A stretch of 64,000 nt of DNA from Lytechinus variegatus. Its lineage: Eukaryota; Echinodermata; Echinoidea; Temnopleuroida; Toxopneustidae. This document shows, piece after piece, positions 34,201 to 41,999 of this stretch. How positions within the stretch are numbered: position 1 is the first letter of the stretch; every line of letters begins with the position of its first letter. The notes beneath the pieces were generated by a model. That model worked only from the letters and a program-made list of their open reading frames with translations, searched no databases and had not been told where the DNA came from. Where the stretch lies: assembly GCF_018143015.1 (NCBI RefSeq), contig NC_054757.1, forward strand, positions 22,025,785 to 22,089,784, given 5' to 3'. The translations under genes were made by a program, and so were the position numbers.

Positions 34201-37200
34201 CAGTCACCCATGAAAACAATACAAATTTCAACAATGAAATAATGCGAGCGCAAATCGCGAGATAAAATTTTGTGACATTCTGACCTACAAAGCGAGCGCG
34301 AAGCGCGAGAAGAAAATTTGTGATATTCTGATATGAGAATGGATAGATTAAGCAAGTTTTGAATAAACAACCAGCTGTATGTCTCAATAAACATGGGTGC
34401 TCCTTTTTTTTTTCAGACTTAGACCTAGAATAAACATGATCTTGGCAATATAAATACATATTTTATTATGAAATTCAATATGAGCTGAAAAAATGATATA
34501 ACGATCTGAACAGGGTCAATTGAAAGACTATTTCAAGAACTGTGCAAGAAAAGTGTGAAGTGGATATGGATTCTATTGAACGAATGATGCTATAGCGCGA
34601 AGTGCGAGTCCATTTTTTTATATTTAGACCTATAGCACCGGAGCATTGTAAGCAAAGGACATTTTGTCATCATATGAAAATGATGGCCACCTTCCTACTC
34701 CAAGCGCGAGATGAAACTTGTCGATATTCCATTCTGAAAAAAAGGACCATTAAATTCATGACTGTTAATTATCTTATTCACCATAAGAACGCAAAATTTG
34801 TTGATATTAAGGCCTGAAAATTAAGCTTTTTTAAATGCCTACTTGAGTGCATAAGGTAATCCTCCTACTCGGACGTTGACGGAGTGAAGGAAACCCATGT
34901 GTAGGAGAATTTCTTTCATTGATTAGCGCGCAGTTGCGGTAGCGTGGTTTGCGCGTGAACAAAGAGAATGCGTTGCCACTACGACTAGGCCTCTAGGAGT
35001 CGGGCCGGCCGTTACAAGGCCGTAAATTGAACATGGATATAATACCTCCTTCTGACTTTTCTTTGTTTTTCAGCGTTTCTCTCAAGATAAAAAGGACACT
35101 TTTTGGTTGCCAAATTGAATATTCAATTGGGCAACCGGCCGGTTCGCTGACCCCCCGCCCCCCCCCTTGGATCCGCGCCTGAAAGGTGGTTTTGTTTGGA
35201 GACGGATTGTAATGAAATTGGTATAAGCTGTATAAACCTCGACTATGAGCAGATGAGCAAATCTGATAAAATATTACAGAAAATAAAATATTATTTGCAG
35301 TTAAGCAAAAGTATACACATTTAAGATGTTGGGCAACATACTGTCCACTGTGTTGGGTATTCACGTACGTTGGTATTATGGTAAAAAAATACTAGTATAT
35401 ATATTCTGGGTAATTATTATTCAATTGAGCAAATGTTTTACCCGATTACTAGTTTTAATTACCCAATTTGGACCAATAGTTGTGTGGACAGTATGTTGCC
35501 CAGTGATGGTTAAAAATTGGGGCTTTTTTTGCCCAACATTAATGACTAGTGTGGTACTATGTGTTAATAATATTTTCATATAGATCTACTACGAGGACAC
35601 ACACTGTATGACATTATTTCCAGTAAGGATCACAGCCTGTATGGTATAGGCATAGGTGATTGTTCCTGGTTCATTTTATGGGAGAACCATTCTTTTGATT
35701 TTTTTTTCATTTTGTATTACAGAAACGTCCTCACGAGACAACAAAACATTGTTATCAAGTTCGTTGAAATGGCAAGCGACCGATAACACTAGTCAATACG
35801 CGTTGGCATACGTTGACCTTTAAAAAAAAAATTATCAGAGACTCTTTCAAAACGAAGCTCCATTCATGTCCTGTCGACCCTAACCGTGAAAACGCATTTG
35901 TTAAGACTAGGAATGCAAGGATGCAAGTATCGCCCCCCCGGGTGCAGTCAAATTAATGTATTGCTCTACACATGCGTGACCAAATTATTTCCAAACACCC
36001 CAAAATAACCCCATAAACAATTGGCGCCCATTGACCTTAACAGTATAATTTTGTAGGAAATTGGATTTGCTTGACTATGAAACCCATATAATTATGTTCT
36101 ATTAATAAAGTGTTGTTTGAAAACATGTTTTGTTTAATGAAATATAGTATTTCTTCTGTCATATATGTAGGTGATAAATAATGTATTTTAACATTGAAAA
36201 TAGCTGCTACAGCAAGCCCTAACTGAATTATGTATTTATGCTGTAGGAAAACTAATTTTCTCAAGAATGAGAACCATAAAATGCATGTTACTGTGATGTA
36301 GAAGTTAAATATTTTCTTAAACATTATTTATACCCAAATACAATAAATTTCATGGGTAATTGCATATTGGCGACCATATTGGATTTTTCCAATTTGCGAA
36401 AAATGCTCAAGTTTCGTAATCAGTCAGCACCCTCAAAACGACCAAAAAAAAACATTAAAAAATATTGCAAATGAAAAAAAAACAAGGTCACGCCTCTTCT
36501 ATCCTGGACTAGAAGGTCCACTTGGCAATCCATCTTGGATTTGGAAAAGCAGAATGCACGAAAACTCCCACCTATCAAGGACTGAATTGCTCTCTCACTC
36601 TCAGTTAATACCTTGGTCACATTTGCTCTGCGGCGAGTCAAAAACAGCCGTTTTATTTATTTTAATTCAAACCACCTGTACGTCATGTACGTAGTTAATT
36701 GGAAAAAAATGTTAAAACGGCTGTTTTCAACTCGCCGTAGAGCAAATGTGACCAAGGTATTACTCTACCATACTCCGAGAAAAGATCGCAATCACTCGAG
36801 CAGTTCTCGATACTACTCGTTGATTACTCTTCTGACCCTGGTCCATGGTTCAATTATGGTTCAATCAATATATCGTTCCTTAACAGATGAAAGAAGATAC
36901 TATAAAGCTCGAACGCTTCTGATTATTATGTCAAATTGAAATCATGATCATGATGCAATATCGGTCGAACGTCGAAGCTGAAGAATAGTTTTTGCCCGGG
37001 AGTTTTTGTTTGCGGAGCATCTGAAAAATGGGAAATTTTACGCGCCATTTCATTCTATTAAACGGGATATGTTTCCGGATAAGTTATTAGGTATCAGGCA
37101 ATGCGAATTCTCCTTCTTTCCTTTCTTTCCTTTCTTTCTCCCTTTTCTTTTCCCGGGCTCCATCATCCTCCCTTCCTCTCCATCTCTCTTCCTCTCTCCC

Positions 37201-37518
37201 TTTTTTTGCGCCACAAAATATAGAAACGCTCTAGGCTAGCGCAACTGTTAAATGATATACTAGTAGGTTATGCTATACTATGATATACTAGTTGGCAATG
37301 GAGGCATCAGAAAAATAGTAATGGTTGTGGGACACTACTATTTTACACTCACACGTAGCTGTAGACGTGGTCTGAAATTCTTCTTGGAGAGCTAGAAAGG
37401 TGATGTTGAAGCTGTAGTATATCCCAAAGCAAACGAAATGGATGCAGAAGCCAGCCAGGGTTACCACCCATCCCCATCGCTCTGAGAGATAGGCACGGCA
37501 TCTCCGAAAGACATCCAT
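16052..37518 (-). CDS. Monocarboxylate transporter-like protein (SLC16/MCT family), complete, 6 exons
   Basis: A predicted 12-helix plasma-membrane major-facilitator carrier of the SLC16 type. The family moves lactate, pyruvate, aromatic amino acids, thyroid hormone or other monocarboxylates; this member's substrate cannot be inferred. Exons in coding order are 37353-37518, 25069-25365, 23429-24066, 19258-19483, 16687-16830 and 16052-16269, giving 1689 nt and 562 aa. Visible are TM1 with RWGWVV (15-19), TM2 (WVGTIPIGLSTLAG), the TM4-5 motif YGVGCACAS, YFLIEQWGWR before TM6, an acidic, Ser/Asp/Glu-rich cytosolic loop (~195-340), then TM7-12 with GVISDR (400-405). The ATG has a strong context (aaaccATGG) and an in-frame TGA nine bases upstream (37525-37527). 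Oddities are that TM1 lacks the usual Gly before the Gly-Trp and that E392/K396 stand where I recall MCT1 having the essential Asp/Arg pair of TM8. Confidence 0.93.
16687..16830 (-). CDS. SLC16-type gene, exon 5
   Basis: The acceptor is TTGTGATAG ending at 16831 and the donor GTAAGT begins at 16686. It encodes residues 443-490 plus one base (VIGLVVMTIADVLSYSICNQ ... MVMQGIGFMVAAVFG), covering TM10-11 and the loop before TM12. Confidence 0.92.
17089..17215. mobile_element. Palindromic element in SLC16-type intron 4
   Basis: 'cagtagcggaccgtgaccc' at the left pairs with 'gggtcacggtccgccactg' at the right. 'gacaaagctttggggggggc' pairs with 'gccccccaatgctttgtc', around a ttcgtgaacaa centre. It is 127 bp. 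Confidence 0.8.
17216..19257. other. Rest of SLC16-type intron 4: no gene seen
   Basis: Intronic DNA with no coding signal. Short G/C runs occur near 17912 and 18332. An (ATA/AAT)n microsatellite is at about 18964-19010. Diverged 'gatccaatcaatc / gatcggatcaatcgc' inverted words at 18477-18690 probably belong to the 3015-3170 MITE family. Confidence 0.5.
19258..19483 (-). CDS. SLC16-type gene, exon 4
   Basis: The acceptor is CCTTCCAG and the donor GTAAGA begins at 19257. It encodes residues 368-442 plus one base: GDYLLSVGFEKRVVPWVVTT, TM8 with E392 and K396, GVISDR, TM9 and TM10. Confidence 0.93.
19590..19740 (+). mobile_element. Decayed SINE fragment
   Basis: 'acaggtttcattcccac' looks like an eroded B box, followed by 'ccccttggtaaggcatttaa', the family A body word. 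It lies in SLC16-type intron 3. An inverse-orientation relative is at 48895-49005. Confidence 0.5.
20398..20510. mobile_element. Palindromic MITE ('acaaaggttagcaat' family, partial)
   Basis: It starts 'agggtcccgtaacacaaagg' and has 'ttagcaattaattg' paired with 'cgatcattgctaa'. The far right end is missing. Confidence 0.5.
20536..20722 (+). mobile_element. tRNA-derived SINE (family A, plus-strand copy)
   Basis: The head has 'ttggccgagtggtctatagg' and B box 'acggttcaatcccggccacg'. The body 'cctatgcccttgagcaagg' and tail 'ggtgtgcacttgtttaag' match the copy at 278-481. It lies just left of the nested foldback elements. Confidence 0.85.
20750..22274. mobile_element. TIR element with perfect 8-bp target duplication, split by a second element
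   Basis: The ends 'atgggcagccaaaagggcc' and 'ggcccttttggctgcccat' are inverted repeats, continuing inward to 'gaaactctcagaaata / tatttctgagagtttc'. It is flanked by agagaagt at 20742-20749 and 22275-22282. The interior (20800-21340) is a degenerate array of 'atttctga' words. An 861-bp TA-flanked element occupies 21344-22204, inserted inside the right arm. There is no transposase. The 8-bp duplication is compatible with hAT-type or sea-urchin TU-type foldback transposition (inference). Confidence 0.85.
21344..22204. mobile_element. TA-flanked 861-bp element (copy 1, nested)
   Basis: The ends 'ggggaaggcggggtaagttg' and 'caacttaccccgccttcccc' are inverted repeats, flanked by TA at 21342-21343 and 22205-22206, as in Tc1/mariner-type insertion. 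Internally 'ggggcaagttgagcca' occurs repeatedly in both orientations. It has no transposase ORF. Copy 2 (60422-61281) is nearly identical along its whole length. Confidence 0.9.
22325..23345. mobile_element. Giant foldback element: ~1 kb inverted repeat of 53-bp tandem units
   Basis: The outer ends 'tatggaagcttaaaagtgcc' and 'ggcacttttaagcttccat' begin two ~500-bp arms that are reverse complements nearly to the centre (~22835). The left arm carries eight direct 53-bp repeats starting with 'ggatctcatcatgt' at 22415, 22468, 22521, 22574, 22627, 22680, 22733 and 22786. The right arm carries their mirror images. Near-perfect direct repeats 'atggataaac' flank it (22315-22324 and 23346-23355), consistent with target duplication. 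It lies in SLC16-type intron 3, 83 nt past the exon 3 donor in transcript sense. There is no ORF. Confidence 0.92.
23429..24066 (-). CDS. SLC16-type gene, exon 3 (long acidic loop)
   Basis: The acceptor is TTTTTAATAG ending at 24067 and the donor GTAAGA begins at 23428. It encodes residues 155-367: TM5 end, EQWGWR, TM6, the entire TM6-7 cytosolic loop (runs such as EGDDDNKNGEK, LDDDDPTEDGG and NIGDDEKK) and TM7. Its donor lies 83 nt upstream, in transcript sense, of the giant hairpin. Confidence 0.92.
24490..24655 (+). mobile_element. SINE-like element
   Basis: A head-like region 'ggcgttgtggcatgcgctgg' is followed by a strong B box 'gaggttcgaatcccta'. An inverted pair 'ggtccagggacgtgag / ctcacatccctggttgg' follows. 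It sits in SLC16-type intron 2. Confidence 0.5.
24781..24939. mobile_element. Palindromic MITE ('ggggagcgtttcat' family, copy 2)
   Basis: Complete 159-bp copy: 'ggggagcgtttcatgaaagg' at the left, 'gttgatgaaacactcccc' at the right, and 'acagttaccatagtaacagt' in the middle. It lies ~130 bp downstream of the SLC16-type exon 2 donor in transcript sense. Confidence 0.88.
25069..25365 (-). CDS. SLC16-type gene, exon 2
   Basis: The acceptor is CTACAG just right of 25365 and the donor GTAAGT begins at 25068. It joins as ...TSTAT-SWVGTIPIG and carries TM2 to TM4/5, ending MFAMIGSSAG with one base of Gly155. It is separated from exon 1 by a ~12 kb intron. Confidence 0.92.
25628..25869. mobile_element. 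Palindromic MITE ('cattgggtgatttcaag' family, copy 1)
   Basis: The left end 'cattgggtaatttcaagttc' and right end 'gtacttgaaatcatccattg' are inverted. 'gttgaccttttggtgttggtg' pairs with 'caacaccaaggccacc'. A second copy is at 46985-47228. It is 242 bp and non-coding. Confidence 0.85.
25890..26665. repeat. Region of 'tcgcacga / tcgtgcaa' inverted words
   Basis: Many copies of 'cgcacga', 'tcgtgcaa' and 'gcaatc' lie in both orientations. 'ttgtgaaaggggctttag' at 26240 and 'ttgtgaaaggagcttaaa' at 26640 occur as direct near-copies. It looks like one or two decayed palindromic elements. The open frames here are chance products of the repeats. Confidence 0.45.
26666..27527. other. Gene-free stretch in SLC16-type intron 1
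   Basis: AT-rich DNA with no coding signal and no repeat clear enough to name. Confidence 0.5.
27871..28440 (+). pseudogene. Decayed L1/Tx1-like ORF2 C-terminal fragment (tentative)
   Basis: Short open stretches read like the region downstream of the RT in L1/Tx1 ORF2: 'NEIIFNNKFVRIEGKCIFDQ' (about 27978-28045, cf. the family pattern W-N-N-K-x-I-x-I-x-x-K-x-I) and, beyond a tRNA-like insert, 'FQVISILPKIGIK'. Multiple stops and frameshifts are present. It is part of the insertion that interrupts arm 1. The identification is by weak pattern only. Confidence 0.35.
28085..28122 (+). pseudogene. tRNA-Leu(CAA) 5' half (pseudo-tRNA)
   Basis: Thirty-eight bases from 'gtcaggatggccgagcggtc' to 'agactcaag' match positions 1-37 of animal tRNA-Leu(CAA), including an intact A box (TGGCCGAGCGG) and the CTCAAG anticodon loop. 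What follows (28123-28175) resembles the remainder only loosely. It lacks TCTGG to close the anticodon stem and has no B box ('gggattaaac' instead of GGTTCGAAYCC). It is not a functional tRNA gene. Confidence 0.65.
28441..29879. other. Remainder of the arm 1 insertion: no gene seen
   Basis: No recognisable coding region. A short hairpin lies at 28731-28781 ('gtagccgaaccagc / gctggttcgtttcggctgc'), with a C run then an A run at 28697-28717. The minus-strand frame 28442-28855 has no similarity I can identify. Confidence 0.45.
30115..30680. mobile_element. TTAA-type MITE (subfamily 3, decayed inverse copy)
   Basis: Its sequence is the reverse complement of the intact element at 40036-40630: 'atcaagccttggtaataaaa' at the left, 'tcggacaagcattaagagag', 'catgcacttaattatcaggg', and 'ctgggttggattctcctt' at the right. 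The terminal TTAA sites are no longer clear. Confidence 0.75.
30681..31164. other. Gene-free stretch in SLC16-type intron 1
   Basis: No coding signal and no named repeat. There is a T run at 30806-30818. Confidence 0.45.
31165..31322. mobile_element. Palindromic MITE ('ggggagcgtttcat' family, copy 3, inverse)
   Basis: 'gggggcgtttcatcaatatt' at the left and 'ttcatgaaacgctcccc' at the right, with 'ccgacaagt' arms. It is 158 bp. Confidence 0.88.
31323..33477. other. Gene-free stretch in SLC16-type intron 1
   Basis: Mixed AT-rich sequence. 'gctccgcgcgg' (32535) and 'gcttcgcgcgg' (32983) resemble the repeated words at 34007-34710. A C-rich block at 32372-32388 and a G run at 33174-33183 are present. 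I see no coding exon. Confidence 0.45.
33478..35325 (-). repeat. Arm 2 of the large inverted duplication (interrupted)
   Basis: The reverse complement of arm 1, collinear: 33478-33600, 33605-33835 and 35219-35315 correspond to 30012-29880, 27870-27645 and 27640-27550. The break in this arm is a ~1.37-kb insertion at about 33836-35205, at a point where arm 1 is uninterrupted. The two arms are ~3.5 kb apart. Confidence 0.8.
33836..35205. mobile_element. Insertion with 'ggatcc...gggggg' ends and GCGAGCGCGAAGCGCGAG words
   Basis: It begins near 'cagatccagctttctccaat' plus a G run and ends 'ccccccccttggatccgcgcc'. It is present in arm 2 and absent at the matching point of arm 1, which defines it as an insertion. 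It carries variants of 'gcgagcgcgaagcgcgag' at 34006, 34245, 34290, 34592 and 34699, several followed by an 'aaatttgtgatattctga'-like tail. There is no transposase. Confidence 0.6.
35326..36608. other. Gene-free stretch in SLC16-type intron 1
   Basis: I see no coding signal. 'gttgggcaacatactgtccac' (35328) and 'tgtggacagtatgttgccca' (35482) form a ~170-bp palindrome (35328-35502). Confidence 0.55.
36609..36763. mobile_element. Palindromic MITE ('taccttggtcacatttgctct' family, copy 1)
   Basis: 'taccttggtcacatttgctc' at the left is mirrored by 'gagcaaatgtgaccaaggta' at the right, with 'gcgagtcaaaaacagccgtttt' against 'aaaacggctgttttcaactcgc'. A second copy is at 53989-54150. Confidence 0.88.
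36764..37352. other. Gene-free stretch before SLC16-type exon 1
   Basis: No coding signal. A pyrimidine-rich tract (ctttc/ctccc) lies at 37111-37208. Confidence 0.5.
37353..37518 (-). CDS. SLC16-type gene, exon 1 (coding part)
   Basis: It encodes residues 1-55 plus one base: MDVFRRCRAYLSERWGWVV, TM1 (LAGFCIHFVCFGIYYSFNI) and the EEFQTTSTAT block. The donor is GTGAGT at 37352 reading leftward. Reading on past that donor gives unrelated residues. Confidence 0.9.
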
Positions 37519-38533
37519 GGTTTGTCATCCACCAAAACGACGATGCATGCTCGTGGATGGGAGAGAGATGACGATAGCCTATTCGACGCGAGACAGGGAA
37601 TCCTTATTTCTTCGAAGTGGCAATGCACGCGAGCTACATTGTCTTACACGAGCTCGGTTCAGATTTAGGAAGGACAGGTCTCGTACCAGACAGTATATGC
37701 ATGGAGCTATAACATCTGTTAATAGCTCTATGGTTATTGCATGAATACAAAATTGTGTTGAGAAAAGTCAGTGCGTCGATAATAATATCGTTCCGAAAAC
37801 ATTCGAATACTGCGTGTCGCTTCGCAGGCAATGCAACACGGTGCATCGGAGCATAAAACGGTAGCCTTAAGTCGAGGCACTCGGTGCTGTTATAAAATGA
37901 TTTGCGGCGGTTGTTTCATAGTTCTACTAGTCCATGGTTTCATGATAAAACAGCTTAACTGACAGCGACGGGATGTTGTGCACAATGTGTGACCTTTGAC
38001 ATTACTGTCGATCGACGCTGCGACACATTATACTCATCGCTCATGGAGAAAAGGGGATTCTGAAATAGGGAGATGCTTATAGCAGATGGTACCCGGTACC
38101 AGACGCTCACAATGTGAACGTCATAGCATTATTTACATTTTTGATCATCAGTGAGAGGGGCGTGCATGGAAAGAAAGAGGGAAAAGTGTGTTTGGACTTT
38201 TACAATGACCCCTAAATCACCTATATCATTACCCCCTCCCCTTGCCCCCTTGGCCCTTCGGACGCGATCACTCCCGGTCAGGACCTCATTACAACGTCCC
38301 CGAAAAAAAAAAAATCAGACATTTATTGAATAAAAAATTCATACAGATCGACTGTTGGTTTAACTGTCACTTTGACACAAACCAATACCAAAGCCCAGAA
38401 ACAAAATGGTGCAAAGAACTATTACAACCCCAACATGCCCAATGACTGTTACTCTGTATGAATATATATCAGCAATGTAAAATACTAATTATGCCTAGTA
38501 ATTCTCGAGATTTCGATTTGAAAATACACTTAA
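37519..38533 (-). promoter_or_regulatory. Upstream flank / presumed 5' UTR and promoter of the SLC16-type gene
   Basis: This is the region immediately upstream of the SLC16-type ATG on the minus strand. It is less AT-rich than the introns and free of named MITEs up to 38533. An in-frame stop at 37525-37527 limits the ORF. No TATA box or start site can be assigned with confidence, so the regulatory role rests on position only. Confidence 0.3.
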
Positions 38534-38922
38534 AGGTCAAGTCCACCTCAGAAAAATTTTGAGTTGAACCAATAGAGAAAAATCAGAAATGCATAATGCT
38601 GAAAATTTCATCAAAATCGAATTTAAAATAAGAAAGTTATTAACATTTTGAAATTTCTCCTATTTTTCACAGAATAGTAATATGCACAATAAGTCATGTG
38701 CAAATGAGAGAATTGATGATGTCCCTCACTTATACTATTTCCTTTGTTTTTTATCGTTCGAATGATACATTATTTCAATTTTTGCAGATTTGACAATAAG
38801 GACAATTTGACTGAACATTAAAATGTTAAACATTGTTAATTCCACGTGTTCAGTGAGAAATAAAACTTTGATTCACAGGACAATGGGGAGAAAAATAGAA
38901 TATTTCATATTTCATATGATAA
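38534..38922 (-). mobile_element. TTAA-type MITE (subfamily 1, truncated)
   Basis: TTAA at 38530-38533 is followed by 'aggtcaagtccacctcag', the right end of the 5294-5861 family, read inward. Interior 'gctgaaaatttcatcaaaatcg' matches as well. The other terminus is missing; the element runs into the SINE at 38923. Confidence 0.75.
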
Positions 38923-39180
38923 CCGGTGTGTTGGCTCAGTTGGTAGGGCGTCCGTCTCACAACCGGGAGGTCGGGGGTTCAAACCCCGGCCGCGCGTCAG
39001 ACCAAAAGACGTTAAAAGATGGGAGTTGCTGCTACCCTGTTTGGCGTTCAACAATTAAAGGGATAGAGCCTCGTCGATCTGGCGCTTTACGGTGGCTGCC
39101 GGGCCCACGATCAATTGGGCAAAGCAAATTCCAAATTTTCGGAGTATTTCATTTCATGTCTATTTCGAACAATAAATAAA
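38923..39180 (+). mobile_element. tRNA-derived SINE (family D, Val-like head)
   Basis: The head 38925-38999 has A box 'ttggctcagttggtagg', a CAC anticodon-loop position (tctcacaac) and a strong B box 'gggggttcaaaccccgg'. The acceptor stem pairs mostly through G-U wobbles. A ~170-bp unrelated body ends in 'aataaataaa'. Head plus body plus A-rich tail indicate a SINE, not a tRNA-Val gene. Confidence 0.7.
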
Positions 39181-40035
39181 TTATGGATTTTCATAAATAC
39201 AGTCCACCAGATTGGTGTATCATTGTACTTGTAGAATTAAGATAAAACATAACATCGGGAAATAACATAATATGAACATGGATTTGTTGGGAAATTAAAT
39301 GTCTCCTCCTCTGCAATATCTTCTTCAGAAGTTTGTACATATAGATTGAGGGAATAATGCACGAATTCAAGCTTATTGTGCATTACAATAATGATTTTAA
39401 GATTTTGAACATTAAGCCTATATGCAATACTCCTATTCATATGAAAAAAAAAAATGTTGTAGTACCCATAAAAACTCATCATCTTCAACGGTTATAAGGA
39501 AAGAGTTTTCCATTGCAAATGGAACATATAAAATCAGATGAATCAGCTTGACTATGGTTTCGGTCACATAATAAACTTCACATGTACATGTTGTTCGGCT
39601 AGACACGTAAATGTGCAGGGCCCTGTCCATGGAGGATTGTTCTATTGTTACTGGGGGGTGCACAGCATTGTCACAGCACCCCCAGTAAAAATAGAATAAT
39701 CCCCACTGGTCATGCAGGTCCATGAAAAGAACTTGAAGGCACGTGTAAAAACAGAATTTAGTCAAAGAAAGAATGAAAGGGAAAAACATATCAAATAACG
39801 CCAAACTAAGAAGAGGGCAACAACAGTTAGTAATAACATTTTTTTTGAATCATAACGAACATGACATGCAAAACAGGAATGAACGTGTCTTTACAAAAAC
39901 TAGAATATGCAAATGATATGATAAAAAAGAGGAACTATCAATAAGACCGTCCTATCTTCTGGAATTATACACAGCTTGCATTAGTGCAATAATTAGTATA
40001 GCATTACATGTAGTCTATCCAGTTATGAAAGTTAA
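39181..40035. other. Intergenic stretch, no gene seen
   Basis: A ~70-bp hairpin at 39634-39705 ('gattgttctattgttactgg / cccagtaaaaatagaataatcc') is the only structure I can point to. Confidence 0.5.
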
Positions 40036-40630
40036 AGGGGAATCCAACCCAAATAAAAACTTGGTTTTATAAGAAAAACAAAAATCAGACAAGTTGATAG
40101 GTGAAAGTTTGAACAATATTGGACAAATAACAAGAAAGTTATGAATTTTTTAAAGTTGTAAATATTGGTAATCACTATACCTATGGAGACTTCAAATTGG
40201 CCGCTTATGTGATGTCATAGTGATGTAAGGCAAGGACTACTCTTCCATGTACTTCAATACATATTATGGCTAAAATGTCATTTTCCCCAAAAGTTTTATT
40301 TCAAATTGTATTTTTCTTTCATGAGGACATTAAACAATATACTACCTGGGTTATATTTAGATTACTGCCCCAGGGGAATGGGTACTTAGGAGAAAACCAC
40401 AAATCCCTGATAATAAAGTACATGGCCTATGGGAAAGTTGTCCTTGCCCCTTGTCATAATTTACTTACACAGTTGCCAATTTGAAATCTACATAGTATTA
40501 GTGATCTCAATTTTAAAATAGCAATAACTTTCTTATTGCTTGTCTGATTTCTTTCGAACTTTTACCATTCTGTTTAATTTATTTTTCTCGTTCCCAACAC
40601 ACCATTTTATGGCCAAGGCTGGATTCCCCT
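40036..40630. mobile_element. TTAA-flanked MITE (subfamily 3, intact)
   Basis: Ends 'aggggaatccaaccc' and 'ggctggattcccct', with TTAA at 40032-40035 and 40631-40634. It is 595 bp and non-coding. A decayed inverse copy is at 30115-30680. Confidence 0.85.
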
Positions 40631-41104
40631 TTAATACACTGATATATTTTGTATAAGGAAATACAAGGAGGTACTGGATCAAGGTCAAACAGCCGTTTAA
40701 TTTATTGTGCAAGAATATTGATAGAGATAGATATAGAATGATTGATGTACAGTTACCGTTTATATACATGCAGATATAGATGTAAATACAAAACTATCAA
40801 GAAATACCATACCTCAAATGCATATAACAATACGATCAAGGTCACACACCCAACAAGTAATACTTGTTGGGGTGGACTTGTCCTTTACCAAAAAGTACAT
40901 ATAGTGATACAGATACAAATTTTGGCGAGGAATTTTATACATGAAAAAAGGTTTTTGAGAAATTCAGGTCCGGGATGCACTTGTTGTGTATAAGATCATA
41001 ACCGCATACCCATGCATACATCCCAAAAATAGTCTTCGATATGGCGTGGCCCTGTCGTGTTATATATTCATTATATATTTTTTAGGGGGCCATTAATGTC
41101 CCCT

Positions 41105-41264
41105 GGGGCCCATTTCATAAAGTATTTGCAACTGTTGTAACTTTGCCGTAATAGCAACTACCATGGTAACAGGGCTCAGCAGCCAATCAGAATCAATGTT
41201 TCCATGGTAGTTGCCATAATGGCAAAGTTACAACAGATGCAAATTACTTTATGAAACGAGCCCC
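41105..41264. mobile_element. Palindromic MITE ('ggggcccatttcataaagt' family)
   Basis: 'ggggcccatttcataaagta' mirrors 'actttatgaaacgagcccc'. 'ttgcaactgttgtaactttg' mirrors 'caaagttacaacagatgcaa'. The core 'accatggtaacagggctcagcagccaat' recurs in fragments at 8042-8115, 43795-43925 and 63318-63380. Confidence 0.85.
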
Positions 41265-41429
41265 AGATTATCTGTTACTGTTTAAAGTACTTTGCGTCAT
41301 CTTTACAAAGGGCAAAGTTTCACCTGCTTTCGTGTAGGCTAGTACCTCAAGAGTACGATGTGAGTTTCACAGTCTATTTTAAAAATATTATGAAGCTTAT
41401 GCAACACCCATTTCATTCAAGAAGTACTA

Positions 41430-41965
41430 TTTTATGTATTTTCTTTCTCCGTTTTTTTTTTTAATTTTTTATTATTTTCAATCCTCGGCAGCCCGGTCGT
41501 GTTATCAAAATTGTCCCTTTTCTTAATTTTTCAGTTTACATTTACCCTACCCTTTTTTCCGCCTTTGTTTTTCTTTTTGTCATCTTTTAATTCATTTCAT
41601 TTCTTACTAATCATGCTAATGTATTAGTATTTTGGGATTTGTTCTATCTCAATTGTTCTGCTTTCTTTCTTTTTCCCGTTTATCTCTGTATTCTTTTCCC
41701 TTTCGTCTCCCCCTTCCTCCTTTTCTTCCACTTCTCTTTTCTTTCTTTCTTTCTTTCTCTCCCTCTTTCTTTCTTTCTCTCTCTCTCTCTCTTTCTTTCT
41801 TGCTTTCTTTCTTTCTCTCTCTCTTTCTTGCTTTCTTTCTTTCTTTTTTCCGGTGAAATCCGCCAAGGGGGGGGGGGGGCAGCTTGCCCCCTGCTCTCTT
41901 CCTCTCCCTTTCTCCCTCTAATTCAGTCTCCTTTCTCTCTCCCTGTCTATCCCCCCCCCCTCTCT
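41430..41965. repeat. Pyrimidine-rich simple repeat (CTTT/CT)n with a 12-nt G run
   Basis: Long (ctttctttctct)n tracts run from 41725 to 41852, then 'cggtgaaatccgccaagg', a G run at 41867-41878 and further C/T-rich sequence. The Lys/Glu/Arg- and Ser/Phe/Leu-only frames here are artefacts of the repeat. Confidence 0.9.
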
Positions 41966-41999
41966 CTCCCACTCTCGGTCATAGACATCTCTCTTAAGA

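Noticed and set aside
38925..38999. tRNA-Val(CAC) gene
   Set aside because: The acceptor stem relies on many G-U pairs, and the sequence continues into a body with an A-rich tail typical of a SINE.
41624..41972. Lys/Glu/Arg-rich and Ser/Phe/Leu-rich ORFs on both strands
   Set aside because: They are translations of a (CTTT/CT)n simple repeat.
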